DNA from: Acidobacteriota bacterium
GTDB taxonomy: Bacteria; Acidobacteriota; Vicinamibacteria; Vicinamibacterales; UBA8438
DNA: 35,937 nucleotides
NCBI GenBank assembly: GCA_021296485.1
Contig: JAGWAI010000019.1
Location: 6,375-42,311, forward strand
Reading direction: 5' to 3'
Shown here one piece after another: positions 1-6,888 of this stretch (within the stretch, counting starts at the first letter, position 1; each line of letters opens with the position of its first letter). The position numbers and the translations under genes were made by a program. The notes below the pieces were generated by a model. The model was not told where the DNA came from. It saw only the letters and a list, made by a program, of their open reading frames with translations, and made no database searches.

Positions 1-231
1 CTCGAGGCGCGCCGTGCGCAGTATTACCTGCTTGGGGCTGCGCCCCAAACCCCCGCCGGCCACTCGCGGGGACCCCATTGCCCCGCTCCGTCGCCGGCGG
101 GCCGCGCCGTGCGCGCCTTTGGACCTCCGCGTAGAGGCTCGCTTGTCACACCTTGTATCGGCCGGACGCGGCGTTGATACAAACGTAGTTGGAGCTACGC
201 GGGGTTCCACCGCGGATTGCTGGTGCGATGG
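1..231. other. Intergenic region with hairpins, no gene seen
   Basis: I see no credible gene here. The one open frame on the + strand has a composition unlike a protein and runs into the tRNA. The stretch contains a perfect 7-bp hairpin at 32-48 (TTGGGGC, 3-base loop, GCCCCAA), a compound hairpin at 153-182, and a small hairpin at 184-199. It lies downstream of tRNA-Leu as that gene is transcribed, so some of this structure may end or process the tRNA transcript, but no T-run follows any stem. Confidence 0.6.
153..199. repeat. Tandem hairpins downstream of tRNA-Leu
   Basis: TTGTATC at 153-159 pairs with GATACAA at 176-182. Inside this stem GCCG at 161-164 pairs with CGGC at 169-172 around the loop GACG. 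Directly after it CGTAG at 184-188 pairs with CTACG at 195-199. The last stem resembles the centre of the foldback element at 3837-4018 (CGTAGT/ACTACG at 3921-3936), so it may be a decayed relative. That link is a guess from a short motif. Confidence 0.4.
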
Positions 232-318
232 TGGTGCGAAAGGGGGGACTTGAACCCCCAAGGCCTTGCGGCCACCGGATCCTAAATCCGGCGCGTCTGC
301 CAGTTCCGCCACTTTCGC
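232..318 (-). tRNA. tRNA-Leu (anticodon TAG)
   Basis: Read on the - strand, the gene starts GCGAAAGTGGCGGAA at 318 and ends with the acceptor CTTTCGC, the discriminator A and an encoded CCA at 232-234. The acceptor stem GCGAAAG/CTTTCGC is perfect. The anticodon stem CCGGA/TCCGG encloses the loop TTTAGGA, giving anticodon TAG, which reads CUN leucine codons. The variable arm (TGGCCGCAAGGCCT region) is long, as expected of a class II tRNA such as Leu. The T-arm contains GTTCAAGTC. At 87 nt including CCA, it is a normal size. Confidence 0.95.
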
Positions 319-415
319 TTTGTGCGGCGGCGTGGTCCGGACAACGTTAGCATATCCACCGCGCGCCGCTTGCTGGTACCATAGATACAGGCCGCCGGCC
401 GTTTCGTTCCTGCAG

Positions 416-1765
416 ATGCGCACGCCACGTGAAATCCACCAAAACGGCTTCGATCGCGAGGCGGCAGTGCGCGCCTACCACGCGAATCGCGCCCGGACGG
501 CGGCGCTGTTCGAGCTCCTCGAACCGGCCGCCTATTACGAGCAGCCGATCGCGCTGCGCCATCCGCCGGTGTTCTACGACGGCCATATTCCGGCATTCGC
601 CGTCAACTGCCTGCTGCGCAAGGGGCTCGGTTCGTCGGGCCTCGATCCCGAGCTGGATCTTCTGTTCGCACGCGGGATCGACCCGCACGACGGACAGGCG
701 GCCGCTGCCGCCGCCATCGACGTCTGGCCGAGCCGCGACACTGTCCGGCAGTACGTGCGGCGCGCGGACCGGGCGATTCTGGACGCATTGGAGACGGCGG
801 ACGTCGCGGGCGGCGCCAATGCGGTACTGCGCCGCGCGCAGGGGGTGCACACGCTGCTCGAGCACGAGGTGATGCACCAGGAGACGCTGCTGTACATGTG
901 CCACCGGCTGGATTTCGTCCACAAGCGGCGACCGGCGGACGCCGCGCCGGTCGTCGGCGGCCTGCCCCCGGAACCGGCGATGGTTGGCGTGCCGGCCGGC
1001 AGCGCGACCCTGGGCAGCACGCCGGAGCTTATCCCGTTCGGCTGGGACAACGAGTTTCCGGCGCAGGTGGTGGAAGTGCCGGCATTCGAAATCGATCGCC
1101 ACGACGTCACCAACGGCGACTATCTGGCGTTCGTCGAAGCGGGCGGCTACGCGAACCGCGACCTGTGGACGCCCGGCGGATGGCAGCGGCGGGAGGCGGC
1201 CGGGCGCATGCACCCGCTTTTCTGGGAGCGGCGGGGCGGCAAGTGGACATGGCGCGGGATGTTCGAGTCGATCCCGCTGCCCGCCGCGTGGCCGGTGTAC
1301 GTGACGCACGACGAGGCGGCGGCCTACACGGCGTGGCGCGGCATGCGCCTGCCGAGCGAGCCGGAATTCCATCGCGCGGCGTACGGCGCGCCGGACGGCA
1401 TCGAACGGCCGCACCCCTGGGGCGCGGACGAACCGGACGCGGCGCGCGGCAACTTCGATTTCCGCCACTGGGATCCGCTGCCCGTCGGCTCCTGTCCGGC
1501 CGGCGCCAGCGCGTGGGGTGTGCACGACCTCGTCGGCAACGGCTGGGAGTGGACATCGACGGTCTTCGACGGATTCCCCGGATTCGAGCCGATGGCCTCG
1601 TATCCGGAGTATTCCGCCGACTTCTTCGACGGCGACCACTACGTGGTCAAGGGGGCGTCGCCGGCCACCGGGCGCGGCCTGATCCGCCGCAGCTTCAGGA
1701 ACTGGTTCCGGCCGCACTATCCGTACATGTACGCAACCTTCAGGTGCGCGCGCGACGCGCGCTGA
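416..1765 (+). CDS. egtB: Ergothioneine biosynthesis protein EgtB (sulfoxide synthase)
   Basis: This is a non-haem iron enzyme that joins a thiol donor to N-alpha-trimethylhistidine (hercynine) with oxygen to make the sulfoxide precursor of ergothioneine. The 449-aa product has an N-terminal DinB-like helical domain (about 1-165) and a C-terminal formylglycine-generating-enzyme/SUMF1 fold (about 180-445, with GNGWEWT and RRSFRNWF motifs). Likely iron ligands are H57 in YDGHIPAF and H150/H154 in HEVMHQE. I chose the ATG at 416 because the in-frame codons upstream run back through the tRNA. No strong ribosome site is visible. egtD follows after 17 bases. Acidobacterial EgtB enzymes of this type can use cysteine directly, which would fit the absence of egtA and egtC here; that is inference. 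A selenoneine synthase (SenA) is a relative, but no senB is seen. Confidence 0.9.
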   Translation: MRTPREIHQNGFDREAAVRAYHANRARTAALFELLEPAAYYEQPIALRHPPVFYDGHIPAFAVNCLLRKGLGSSGLDPELDLLFARGIDPHDGQAAAAAAIDVWPSRDTVRQYVRRADRAILDALETADVAGGANAVLRRAQGVHTLLEHEVMHQETLLYMCHRLDFVHKRRPADAAPVVGGLPPEPAMVGVPAGSATLGSTPELIPFGWDNEFPAQVVEVPAFEIDRHDVTNGDYLAFVEAGGYANRDLWTPGGWQRREAAGRMHPLFWERRGGKWTWRGMFESIPLPAAWPVYVTHDEAAAYTAWRGMRLPSEPEFHRAAYGAPDGIERPHPWGADEPDAARGNFDFRHWDPLPVGSCPAGASAWGVHDLVGNGWEWTSTVFDGFPGFEPMASYPEYSADFFDGDHYVVKGASPATGRGLIRRSFRNWFRPHYPYMYATFRCARDAR

Positions 1766-1782
1766 CCCGACACCCTGGCCAG

Positions 1783-2763
1783 ATGCAGGAACCGCGCGGC
1801 TCGGCCGCAACGGTCGACCCCGACCCCACGTTAGAGATGGCCCGCGAGGTCGCCGAGGGACTCGCGCGCCAGCCGAAGCAGATCCCCGCGAAATACCTGT
1901 ACGACCCGCTCGGGTCGCAACTCTTCGAGGCGATCTGCAAGCTGCCCTGGTACAACATCACCCGTGCGGAGCGGAATCTGCTGGCCGCCCACGCGCCCGC
2001 CATCCTGCCGGCGGCCGGCGGCTGCGACACCGTGGTCGAGCTGGGCGGCGGGAGCGGCGACAAGCTGTCGGTGCTGTTGTCGGCGGCGGACGGCCGCGCG
2101 CTCGACGTGCATCTAGTCGACATCTCCGCGGCGGCGCTGGCGCAGTCGGAGCGGACGCTGGCCACTCACGGGTCCGTCGCCCTGCACAGCCATCTGGCCG
2201 ACTACGAGGCGGGACTGCGCGGCGCGCTGCGCCTGCGCCGGCCGGACGGCCGCGCGCTCGTGCTGTTTCTCGGCTCCAACATCGGCAACCTGTCTCCAGG
2301 CGAGGCGGACGGCTTCCTGCTGGAGTTGCGGGGCGCCTGTCGGCCGGGGGACCGGCTGCTGCTCGGCGCGGACCTGGTCAAGCCGGAGTCGGAGTTGCTG
2401 CTGGCGTACGACGATCCGCTCGGCCTGACGGCGGTGTTCAACAAGAACGTGCTGGCGCGGTTGAACCGCGAGCTCGACGCTGACTTCGACTTGTACGAAT
2501 ACGACCACCGCGTGGTCTGGAACGCCGACGCGTCGCGTATCGAGGTGTACCTGGAGAGCCGCAGCGACCAGCTCGTGTGCGTGCGGGGCGCTGGATGCTG
2601 CATCCGCATCGACGAGTACGAGCGCATCTGGACCGAGAGCTCCTACAAGTACGAGCCGGCGGGCATTGTCGAGATGGGTGAGCGGGCCGGGTTTGCAACC
2701 CGCGAGCAGTGGGTCGAGCCCGAGGCCCGATTCGCCCTGACGCTGTTCGAGAGCGAACGATGA
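1783..2763 (+). CDS. egtD: L-histidine N-alpha-methyltransferase EgtD
   Basis: EgtD trimethylates the alpha-amino group of histidine with S-adenosylmethionine to give hercynine, the substrate of EgtB. The 326-aa product shows the family hallmarks: YDPLGSQLFEAICKLPWYN near residue 40, the SAM-binding ELGGGSGDK motif near residue 87, FLGSNIGNLSPGEA near residue 165, and a C-terminal half ending in EARFALTLFESER. The ATG at 1783 places the protein at normal length and just after egtB. Its TGA overlaps the next gene's ATG (ATGA at 2760-2763), so translation is probably coupled. egtB and egtD form a minimal ergothioneine operon; the final C-S lyase (EgtE) is not in the window. Confidence 0.93.
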   Translation: MQEPRGSAATVDPDPTLEMAREVAEGLARQPKQIPAKYLYDPLGSQLFEAICKLPWYNITRAERNLLAAHAPAILPAAGGCDTVVELGGGSGDKLSVLLSAADGRALDVHLVDISAAALAQSERTLATHGSVALHSHLADYEAGLRGALRLRRPDGRALVLFLGSNIGNLSPGEADGFLLELRGACRPGDRLLLGADLVKPESELLLAYDDPLGLTAVFNKNVLARLNRELDADFDLYEYDHRVVWNADASRIEVYLESRSDQLVCVRGAGCCIRIDEYERIWTESSYKYEPAGIVEMGERAGFATREQWVEPEARFALTLFESER

Positions 2764-3839
2764 ATGACAGACGCACCCCGTTCACCGGCGGCGGCCTGCG
2801 GTTTCTGGTGGGCGCCGCCTGCCTGGTCGTAATCGTCGCCGGGCTGCGGGCGGCCGCACCCCTGGTCCTGCCGTTTCTGATCGCCGTATTTCTGGCGGTA
2901 GTCAGCGTGCCGCTGATCGGCCAGTTGCAGCGCTGGCGAGTGCCGCGGCCGCTGGCGGTGCTCGGCGCGGTGCTGCTGGCGGTAGGCGCAATCGGCGTGC
3001 TGGCGCTCGTCGTGGGGCGCTCGGTCAACGACTTCGGCGCCGCCGCGCCCCGCTATCAGGAGCGGCTGCAGGCGGTGCTGGATTCAGGACTGGCGCTGGG
3101 CGACGAGCTGGGGCTGCCGATTGAAGACTGGAGCTCGCTGGAGCTGCTGCCGTTCGGCAGCATGTTCGACCTGCTGGGCGGGGCGCTGGGCACGGTGGCG
3201 TCGTTCGCGTCCAACGCGTTTCTGGTGTTGCTGACCGTGACGTTCATCCTGATCGAGGCGGCCGGCTTCAGCGGCAAGCTGCGGGAGGCGTTCGGCGAGC
3301 ATGTGAAATTCGGGCAGTTGGAGCAGATGATGCGCCAGGTGCAGCGCTACCTGGCGATCAAGTTGGCCATCAGCGCGGCGACGGGCGTGCTGCTGGGCCT
3401 GTGGGTGGCGGCGTTCGGCCTCGACTTCGCGCTGCTGTGGGGGCTGGTCGCGTTCATCCTGAACTTCATCCCGACGCTCGGATCCGTCATCGCGGCGGTC
3501 CCGGCCGTGCTGCTGGCGATCGTGCAGTTCGACCTGGCGCGGGCGGGCCTGATCGCGGCCGGCTATGTCGGCGTCAACGTCATCTTCGGCAACGTCGTCG
3601 AACCGCTGCTCATGGGCCGGCGTTTGGGCCTGTCGGCGCTGGTGGTGTTCGTGTCGCTGGTGTTCTGGGGCTGGGTGTGGGGGCCGATCGGGATGCTGTT
3701 CTCCGTGCCGCTCACGATGTCCATCAAGATCGCGCTGGAGAACACCAGCGAATTCCGCTGGGTCGCGGTCATGCTGGACGCCAACCCGCGCTCGCTGCGC
3801 ACCGCCGCTGCCCGCCGCGACAACCCGCGCCGCGGCTAG
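2760..3839 (+). CDS. AI-2E family transporter (PerM/YdiK-like)
   Basis: This is a 359-aa inner-membrane protein of the AI-2E exporter family (PF01594). Hydrophobic segments lie at about 15-40, 58-82, 145-170, and in a C-terminal group of several helices between about 205 and 325, with the family's NFIPTLGSVIAAVP stretch followed by VVEPLLMGRRLGLSALVVFVS. Members export various small molecules or ions, and the substrate cannot be read from sequence. It overlaps egtD by 4 bases, so it is likely co-translated with the ergothioneine genes. The TAG stop (3837-3839) is the TA flank plus the first base of the foldback element at 3837-4018, so the present C-terminus was set by that insertion. Family length is nevertheless normal. 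Confidence 0.88.
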   Translation: MNDRRTPFTGGGLRFLVGAACLVVIVAGLRAAAPLVLPFLIAVFLAVVSVPLIGQLQRWRVPRPLAVLGAVLLAVGAIGVLALVVGRSVNDFGAAAPRYQERLQAVLDSGLALGDELGLPIEDWSSLELLPFGSMFDLLGGALGTVASFASNAFLVLLTVTFILIEAAGFSGKLREAFGEHVKFGQLEQMMRQVQRYLAIKLAISAATGVLLGLWVAAFGLDFALLWGLVAFILNFIPTLGSVIAAVPAVLLAIVQFDLARAGLIAAGYVGVNVIFGNVVEPLLMGRRLGLSALVVFVSLVFWGWVWGPIGMLFSVPLTMSIKIALENTSEFRWVAVMLDANPRSLRTAAARRDNPRRG

Positions 3840-4018
3840 CCCGCATTTCTCACCAGCGTTCGTCGCGAGGGTGTCGAGGCGCCGCGGTGGTGGGTCGCAC
3901 GGACTGAACGACGCTGCAGGCGTAGTCGCAACTACGTCGAAGCGGCGTGAGGGAGTACGGCCCGCCACCGCGAGCGGATCGGCGGCCGTAGCAGAAGGCT
4001 GGTGAGAAATGCGGGCTA
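3837..4018. repeat. Foldback/MITE-like inverted-repeat element, long copy
   Basis: A 182-bp element has perfect 19-bp terminal inverted repeats, GCCCGCATTTCTCACCAGC at 3839-3857 and its reverse complement at 3998-4016, flanked by TA on both sides (3837-3838 and 4017-4018). Inside are nested inverted repeats: CGCGGTGG at 3883-3890 with CCACCGCG at 3965-3972, and CGTAGT at 3921-3926 with ACTACG at 3931-3936. Almost the whole element could fold into one long hairpin. It encodes no protein. A second, shorter copy lies at 14120-14198. Size, TA flanks and lack of coding capacity resemble MITEs of the IS630/Tc1-mariner group. It lies exactly between two converging genes and may also end transcription from both sides. 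Confidence 0.85.
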
Positions 4019-4561
4019 GCTGCGCTGCCGGAAGCTCTTCACCGCCTCGACGTGCTCGACGAAGGCGGCGCGCGCGGCGACGAATTCCTGGTGGGTCAGA
4101 CCGAGCTCCCTGGAGATCCGCCGCGCCTGGCCTTCCTCCGCGACGGTGATCGACTCGTCCGCCGCCGAGACGGCAAAGACGCATTCGAGCAACTCCATCC
4201 GTTGCACGCTGTCCGACAGCTCCCGGAACTGGCGTGTGACCAGGAAGTCCTCGGTGCCTCCGAACAGACGCACCTGGTTCTTGGCGATCTCGACGACCAG
4301 CACGGCCTGCGCCTCCGGCAGGTGGCCCAGCACCCGCACGATCTCCTCCATCTTGCGCGTTTCCGCTTCGCTGATGTGCGAGTCGGCGTGGGCGGCGCGG
4401 CCGAGAATATAGGCGAAGCCGGCCAGGTAGCGCGCGCGCTGCTCCGGTATCGCCTCGAGCTCGCCGACGATGCGGCGGACCGCGTCGGCCTCCGGTACGC
4501 CGCCGCGGCCTGCCGGCGCGGCGGCGGGCCGCGACAGGTTCAGAAACTCCAGAATCGACAT
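4016..4561 (-). CDS. TerB-domain protein
   Basis: This 181-aa protein is predicted cytoplasmic and mostly helical. The region from about 35 to 175 resembles the tellurite-resistance TerB fold, with AAHADSHISEAETRKMEEIV and VFAVSAADESITVAEEGQARRI as two acidic, metal-site-like helical repeats. TerB domains are linked to membrane-associated stress responses, but the exact role is unknown. An AAGGAAA sequence lies about a dozen bases before the ATG. It is the last gene of a - strand run, 16 bases after the permease/substrate-binding gene, so it may be co-transcribed with the transporter. Its TAG stop (4018-4016) is formed by the end of the foldback element. Confidence 0.75.
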   Translation of the reverse strand: MSILEFLNLSRPAAAPAGRGGVPEADAVRRIVGELEAIPEQRARYLAGFAYILGRAAHADSHISEAETRKMEEIVRVLGHLPEAQAVLVVEIAKNQVRLFGGTEDFLVTRQFRELSDSVQRMELLECVFAVSAADESITVAEEGQARRISRELGLTHQEFVAARAAFVEHVEAVKSFRQRS

Positions 4562-4577
4562 TTGGCGTGTATTTCCT

Positions 4578-6098
4578 TCAGCGGGTGGGGAGACTGTCGA
4601 CGAAACGGCCGGCCACAGCGGCCGGGTCCGCTCCCTGCACGTCGACCTCGTAGTTCATGGCGCGCATCCGGTCCGTGGCAATGGCGCCGTCGAGCCGCGC
4701 GAGCGCCGCGATGACGTCGGGCGCCGTGCGCACGAGGCTCGATCCCGCCAACACGATGGCGTCATAGGGCGGGACGACGTGCCGGTTGTCCTCCAGCACC
4801 CGCAGTCCGAAGGCATCGATGCGCCCGTCGGTGCCGAACCCGCTGATCACGTCGACTTCGCCCGTGGCGACTGCCTGGTACATCAGCGACGGGTCCATCG
4901 TGCGGCGCTCCCGGAAGGCGAGCCCGTAGGCGTCCCGGATGGACGGCCATTCCGGCCTCGCGAAGAACTCGTAGTCGCCGCCGAACACGAACTGCCCGGC
5001 GACCGGCGCGAGGTCGCTGATGGTCGTCAGGCCGAGCCGATCGAAGTCGGCGCCGCGGACCGCCAGCGCATACGTGTTCTCGAATCCGAGCATGGCCGCC
5101 AGCGTCACGCTGTGGCCGTCGAGCAGAAAGCGGCGGACGTCGTCGGTCAGCACCGCGCGTTCGGGCAAGACGTCGCCGCCGTGCATGTGGTTCACCCAGA
5201 CGGTGCCGGTGTAGTCGACATAGATGTCGATCTCGCCGGCGGTGAGCGCGTCGAAGGCGACCGTCGAGCCCAGCGACTGCACCAGCGTCGTCCGGCGGCC
5301 GGTCTCGCGTTCGATCAGCTCGGCGATGACGGCGCTCAGCACGTACTGTTCTGTAAACGTCTTGGAGCCGATGACGACCGGTTGTTCCGAATCGGCGAGG
5401 CGCGCCGCCAGCGTGACGCCGGCATAGCCGTACAACAGCGCGGCGATGCCCAGCGCGGCCGCCACCTGCCGCCGCCGCCGCCGCACCAGCCCGTCCTCGA
5501 CCGCCCGCACCAGTCCGTCCAGAATCAGCGCCAGCCCGCCGGCAGCCACGCAGCCGAAGACAACCGCCGTGTAGTTGCGTATCTGCAGCCCGCTGAAGAT
5601 GTAGTTGCCGAGGCTCGTGGCGCCGACCGGCGTGGAGAGGGTGGTTATGCCCACCAGCCACACCGTTGCGGTGCGCAGTCCGGCCACGATCACCGGCATG
5701 GCCAGGGGCAGCTCGACGCGCATGAGCTGTTGCCGCGGGGTCATTCCCACGCCGCGGGCCGCCTCCGTGTACACGGGGCTCACGCCGCCGATCCCCGTTA
5801 CGGTATTGCGCAGAATGGGAAACATGCCGTAGAGCGTGAGCCCGCAGATTGCCGGCAGGAAGCCGATGCTGTGCAGGTCCATGGCCGCCAGCAGCGGCAC
5901 CATCAGCGCCAGCAGCGCCAGGCTGGGCACGGTCTGGATTACGCCCGCCACCCCCAGCGCCAGCGGTTCCAGCCACCGCGAGCGGGTGGCCGCGACGCCG
6001 AGCGGCAGGGCGGTAGCGGCGCTCAACAGCAATGCGATCAGCGTCAGCTGCAGATGGGCCGTGAGGTATTCCGGCAGCAGGGCCAGTTGCTCGCTCAC
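4578..6098 (-). CDS. ABC transporter permease fused to substrate-binding domain (OpuC/EgtU-like)
   Basis: The 506-aa membrane protein combines a BPD_transp_1 permease (about 1-205, five or so helices, EAA loop around E112 in TEAARGVGMTPRQQ) with a quaternary-amine type periplasmic binding domain (about 240-505, starting VVIGSKTFTEQYVL). A RRRRR tract at 206-210 and a further helix (about 212-232) tether the binding domain. This architecture is known from glycine betaine/choline importers and from EgtU, the ergothioneine importer of some bacteria. The start overlaps the ATPase gene by 4 bases (ATGA). The egtB-egtD operon is about 2 kb away, so ergothioneine or hercynine, both betaines, are plausible ligands. 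An osmoprotectant is equally compatible with sequence alone. Confidence 0.88.
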   Translation of the reverse strand: MSEQLALLPEYLTAHLQLTLIALLLSAATALPLGVAATRSRWLEPLALGVAGVIQTVPSLALLALMVPLLAAMDLHSIGFLPAICGLTLYGMFPILRNTVTGIGGVSPVYTEAARGVGMTPRQQLMRVELPLAMPVIVAGLRTATVWLVGITTLSTPVGATSLGNYIFSGLQIRNYTAVVFGCVAAGGLALILDGLVRAVEDGLVRRRRRQVAAALGIAALLYGYAGVTLAARLADSEQPVVIGSKTFTEQYVLSAVIAELIERETGRRTTLVQSLGSTVAFDALTAGEIDIYVDYTGTVWVNHMHGGDVLPERAVLTDDVRRFLLDGHSVTLAAMLGFENTYALAVRGADFDRLGLTTISDLAPVAGQFVFGGDYEFFARPEWPSIRDAYGLAFRERRTMDPSLMYQAVATGEVDVISGFGTDGRIDAFGLRVLEDNRHVVPPYDAIVLAGSSLVRTAPDVIAALARLDGAIATDRMRAMNYEVDVQGADPAAVAGRFVDSLPTR

Positions 6099-6862
6099 GT
6101 GGCCGACCCGTCGGACAGGCGCTCGACGGCGGCTGCCTGCCGCCGCGGCGTGTCCATCAATTGGCGTACGTACGGGGAGCCGGGACGGCTCAGGAGATCA
6201 TGCGGCGTGCCGATCTGCTCCAGGCGACCCTCGTGCATCACCGCGATGCGATCGCCGAGCAGCAGCGCTTCCGCCATGTCGTGCGTGACGAATACGGCGG
6301 TCAGGCCGAGTTCCCGGCGGACGCGCAGGAACGACTCCTGCAAGCGTTCCCGCGTGAGCGGATCGAGCGCGCCGAACGGCTCGTCGAGCAGCATCACGGT
6401 CGGACTGGCGGCGAGCGCCCGCGCAACGCCCACCCGCTGCTGTTGGCCGCCGGACAGCGCGTCCGGACGTCGGTCGCGGACGAGCGCCGGATCGAGCTCC
6501 ACGAGCTCCAGCAGCTCGTCTGTGCGGTTCCGGATGCGGTCCGGCGGCCAACCCAGCAGTGACGGCGTGACCGCCACGTTCTCGGCGACCGTCATGTGCG
6601 GAAAGAGTCCCACCTGCTGGAACGCGTAGCCGATCCGCCGGCGCAGCTCGAACGGCGGGATCGTCGACGTGTCCGTGCCGTCGAGCCGGATGGTCCCGGA
6701 CGTCGGGTCCACCAGCCGGTTGATCATCTTCAGGGTAGTCGTCTTGCCGCACCCGGATCCGCCGAGCAGGATGAGCAGCTCACCGGCGGCGACATCGAGC
6801 GAGAGATCGTCTACGACGACCCGCGACCCGTAGCGCTTGCTGACGCCGTTCAACTGGATCAT
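6095..6862 (-). CDS. ABC transporter ATP-binding protein (OpuCA/EgtV-like)
   Basis: This 255-aa ATPase should energise the adjacent fused permease/binding protein. It has Walker A GGSGCGKTTT at about 35-44, a Q-loop in AFQQVGLFPHMTV, the signature LSGGQQQRVGVARAL at about 138-152, Walker B VMLLDEPFGALD and the switch histidine in VFVTHD. Quaternary-amine transporters often carry C-terminal CBS domains for osmotic sensing. This protein stops soon after the nucleotide-binding domain and has none, which argues mildly against classical osmoregulation and is shared with short EgtV-like ATPases. It starts 26 bases after the TPR gene ends. Confidence 0.9.
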   Translation of the reverse strand: MIQLNGVSKRYGSRVVVDDLSLDVAAGELLILLGGSGCGKTTTLKMINRLVDPTSGTIRLDGTDTSTIPPFELRRRIGYAFQQVGLFPHMTVAENVAVTPSLLGWPPDRIRNRTDELLELVELDPALVRDRRPDALSGGQQQRVGVARALAASPTVMLLDEPFGALDPLTRERLQESFLRVRRELGLTAVFVTHDMAEALLLGDRIAVMHEGRLEQIGTPHDLLSRPGSPYVRQLMDTPRRQAAAVERLSDGSAT

Positions 6863-6888
6863 GCGTGGCAGGGTTTCATGACCGGCAG

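Noticed and set aside
347-1810. Long - strand open frame of 487 codons opposite egtB
   Set aside because: Arg/Ala/His-rich translation without motifs, exactly opposite a well-recognised gene; a shadow caused by high GC at third codon positions.
416-2763. Selenoneine rather than ergothioneine operon
   Set aside because: No selenosugar synthase (senB) or selenophosphate synthetase neighbour, and EgtD is adjacent. SenA identity cannot be fully excluded.
4470-6629. + strand open frame of 719 codons opposite the transporter genes
   Set aside because: Crosses the boundary of two well-supported ABC genes on the other strand and has no recognisable domain.
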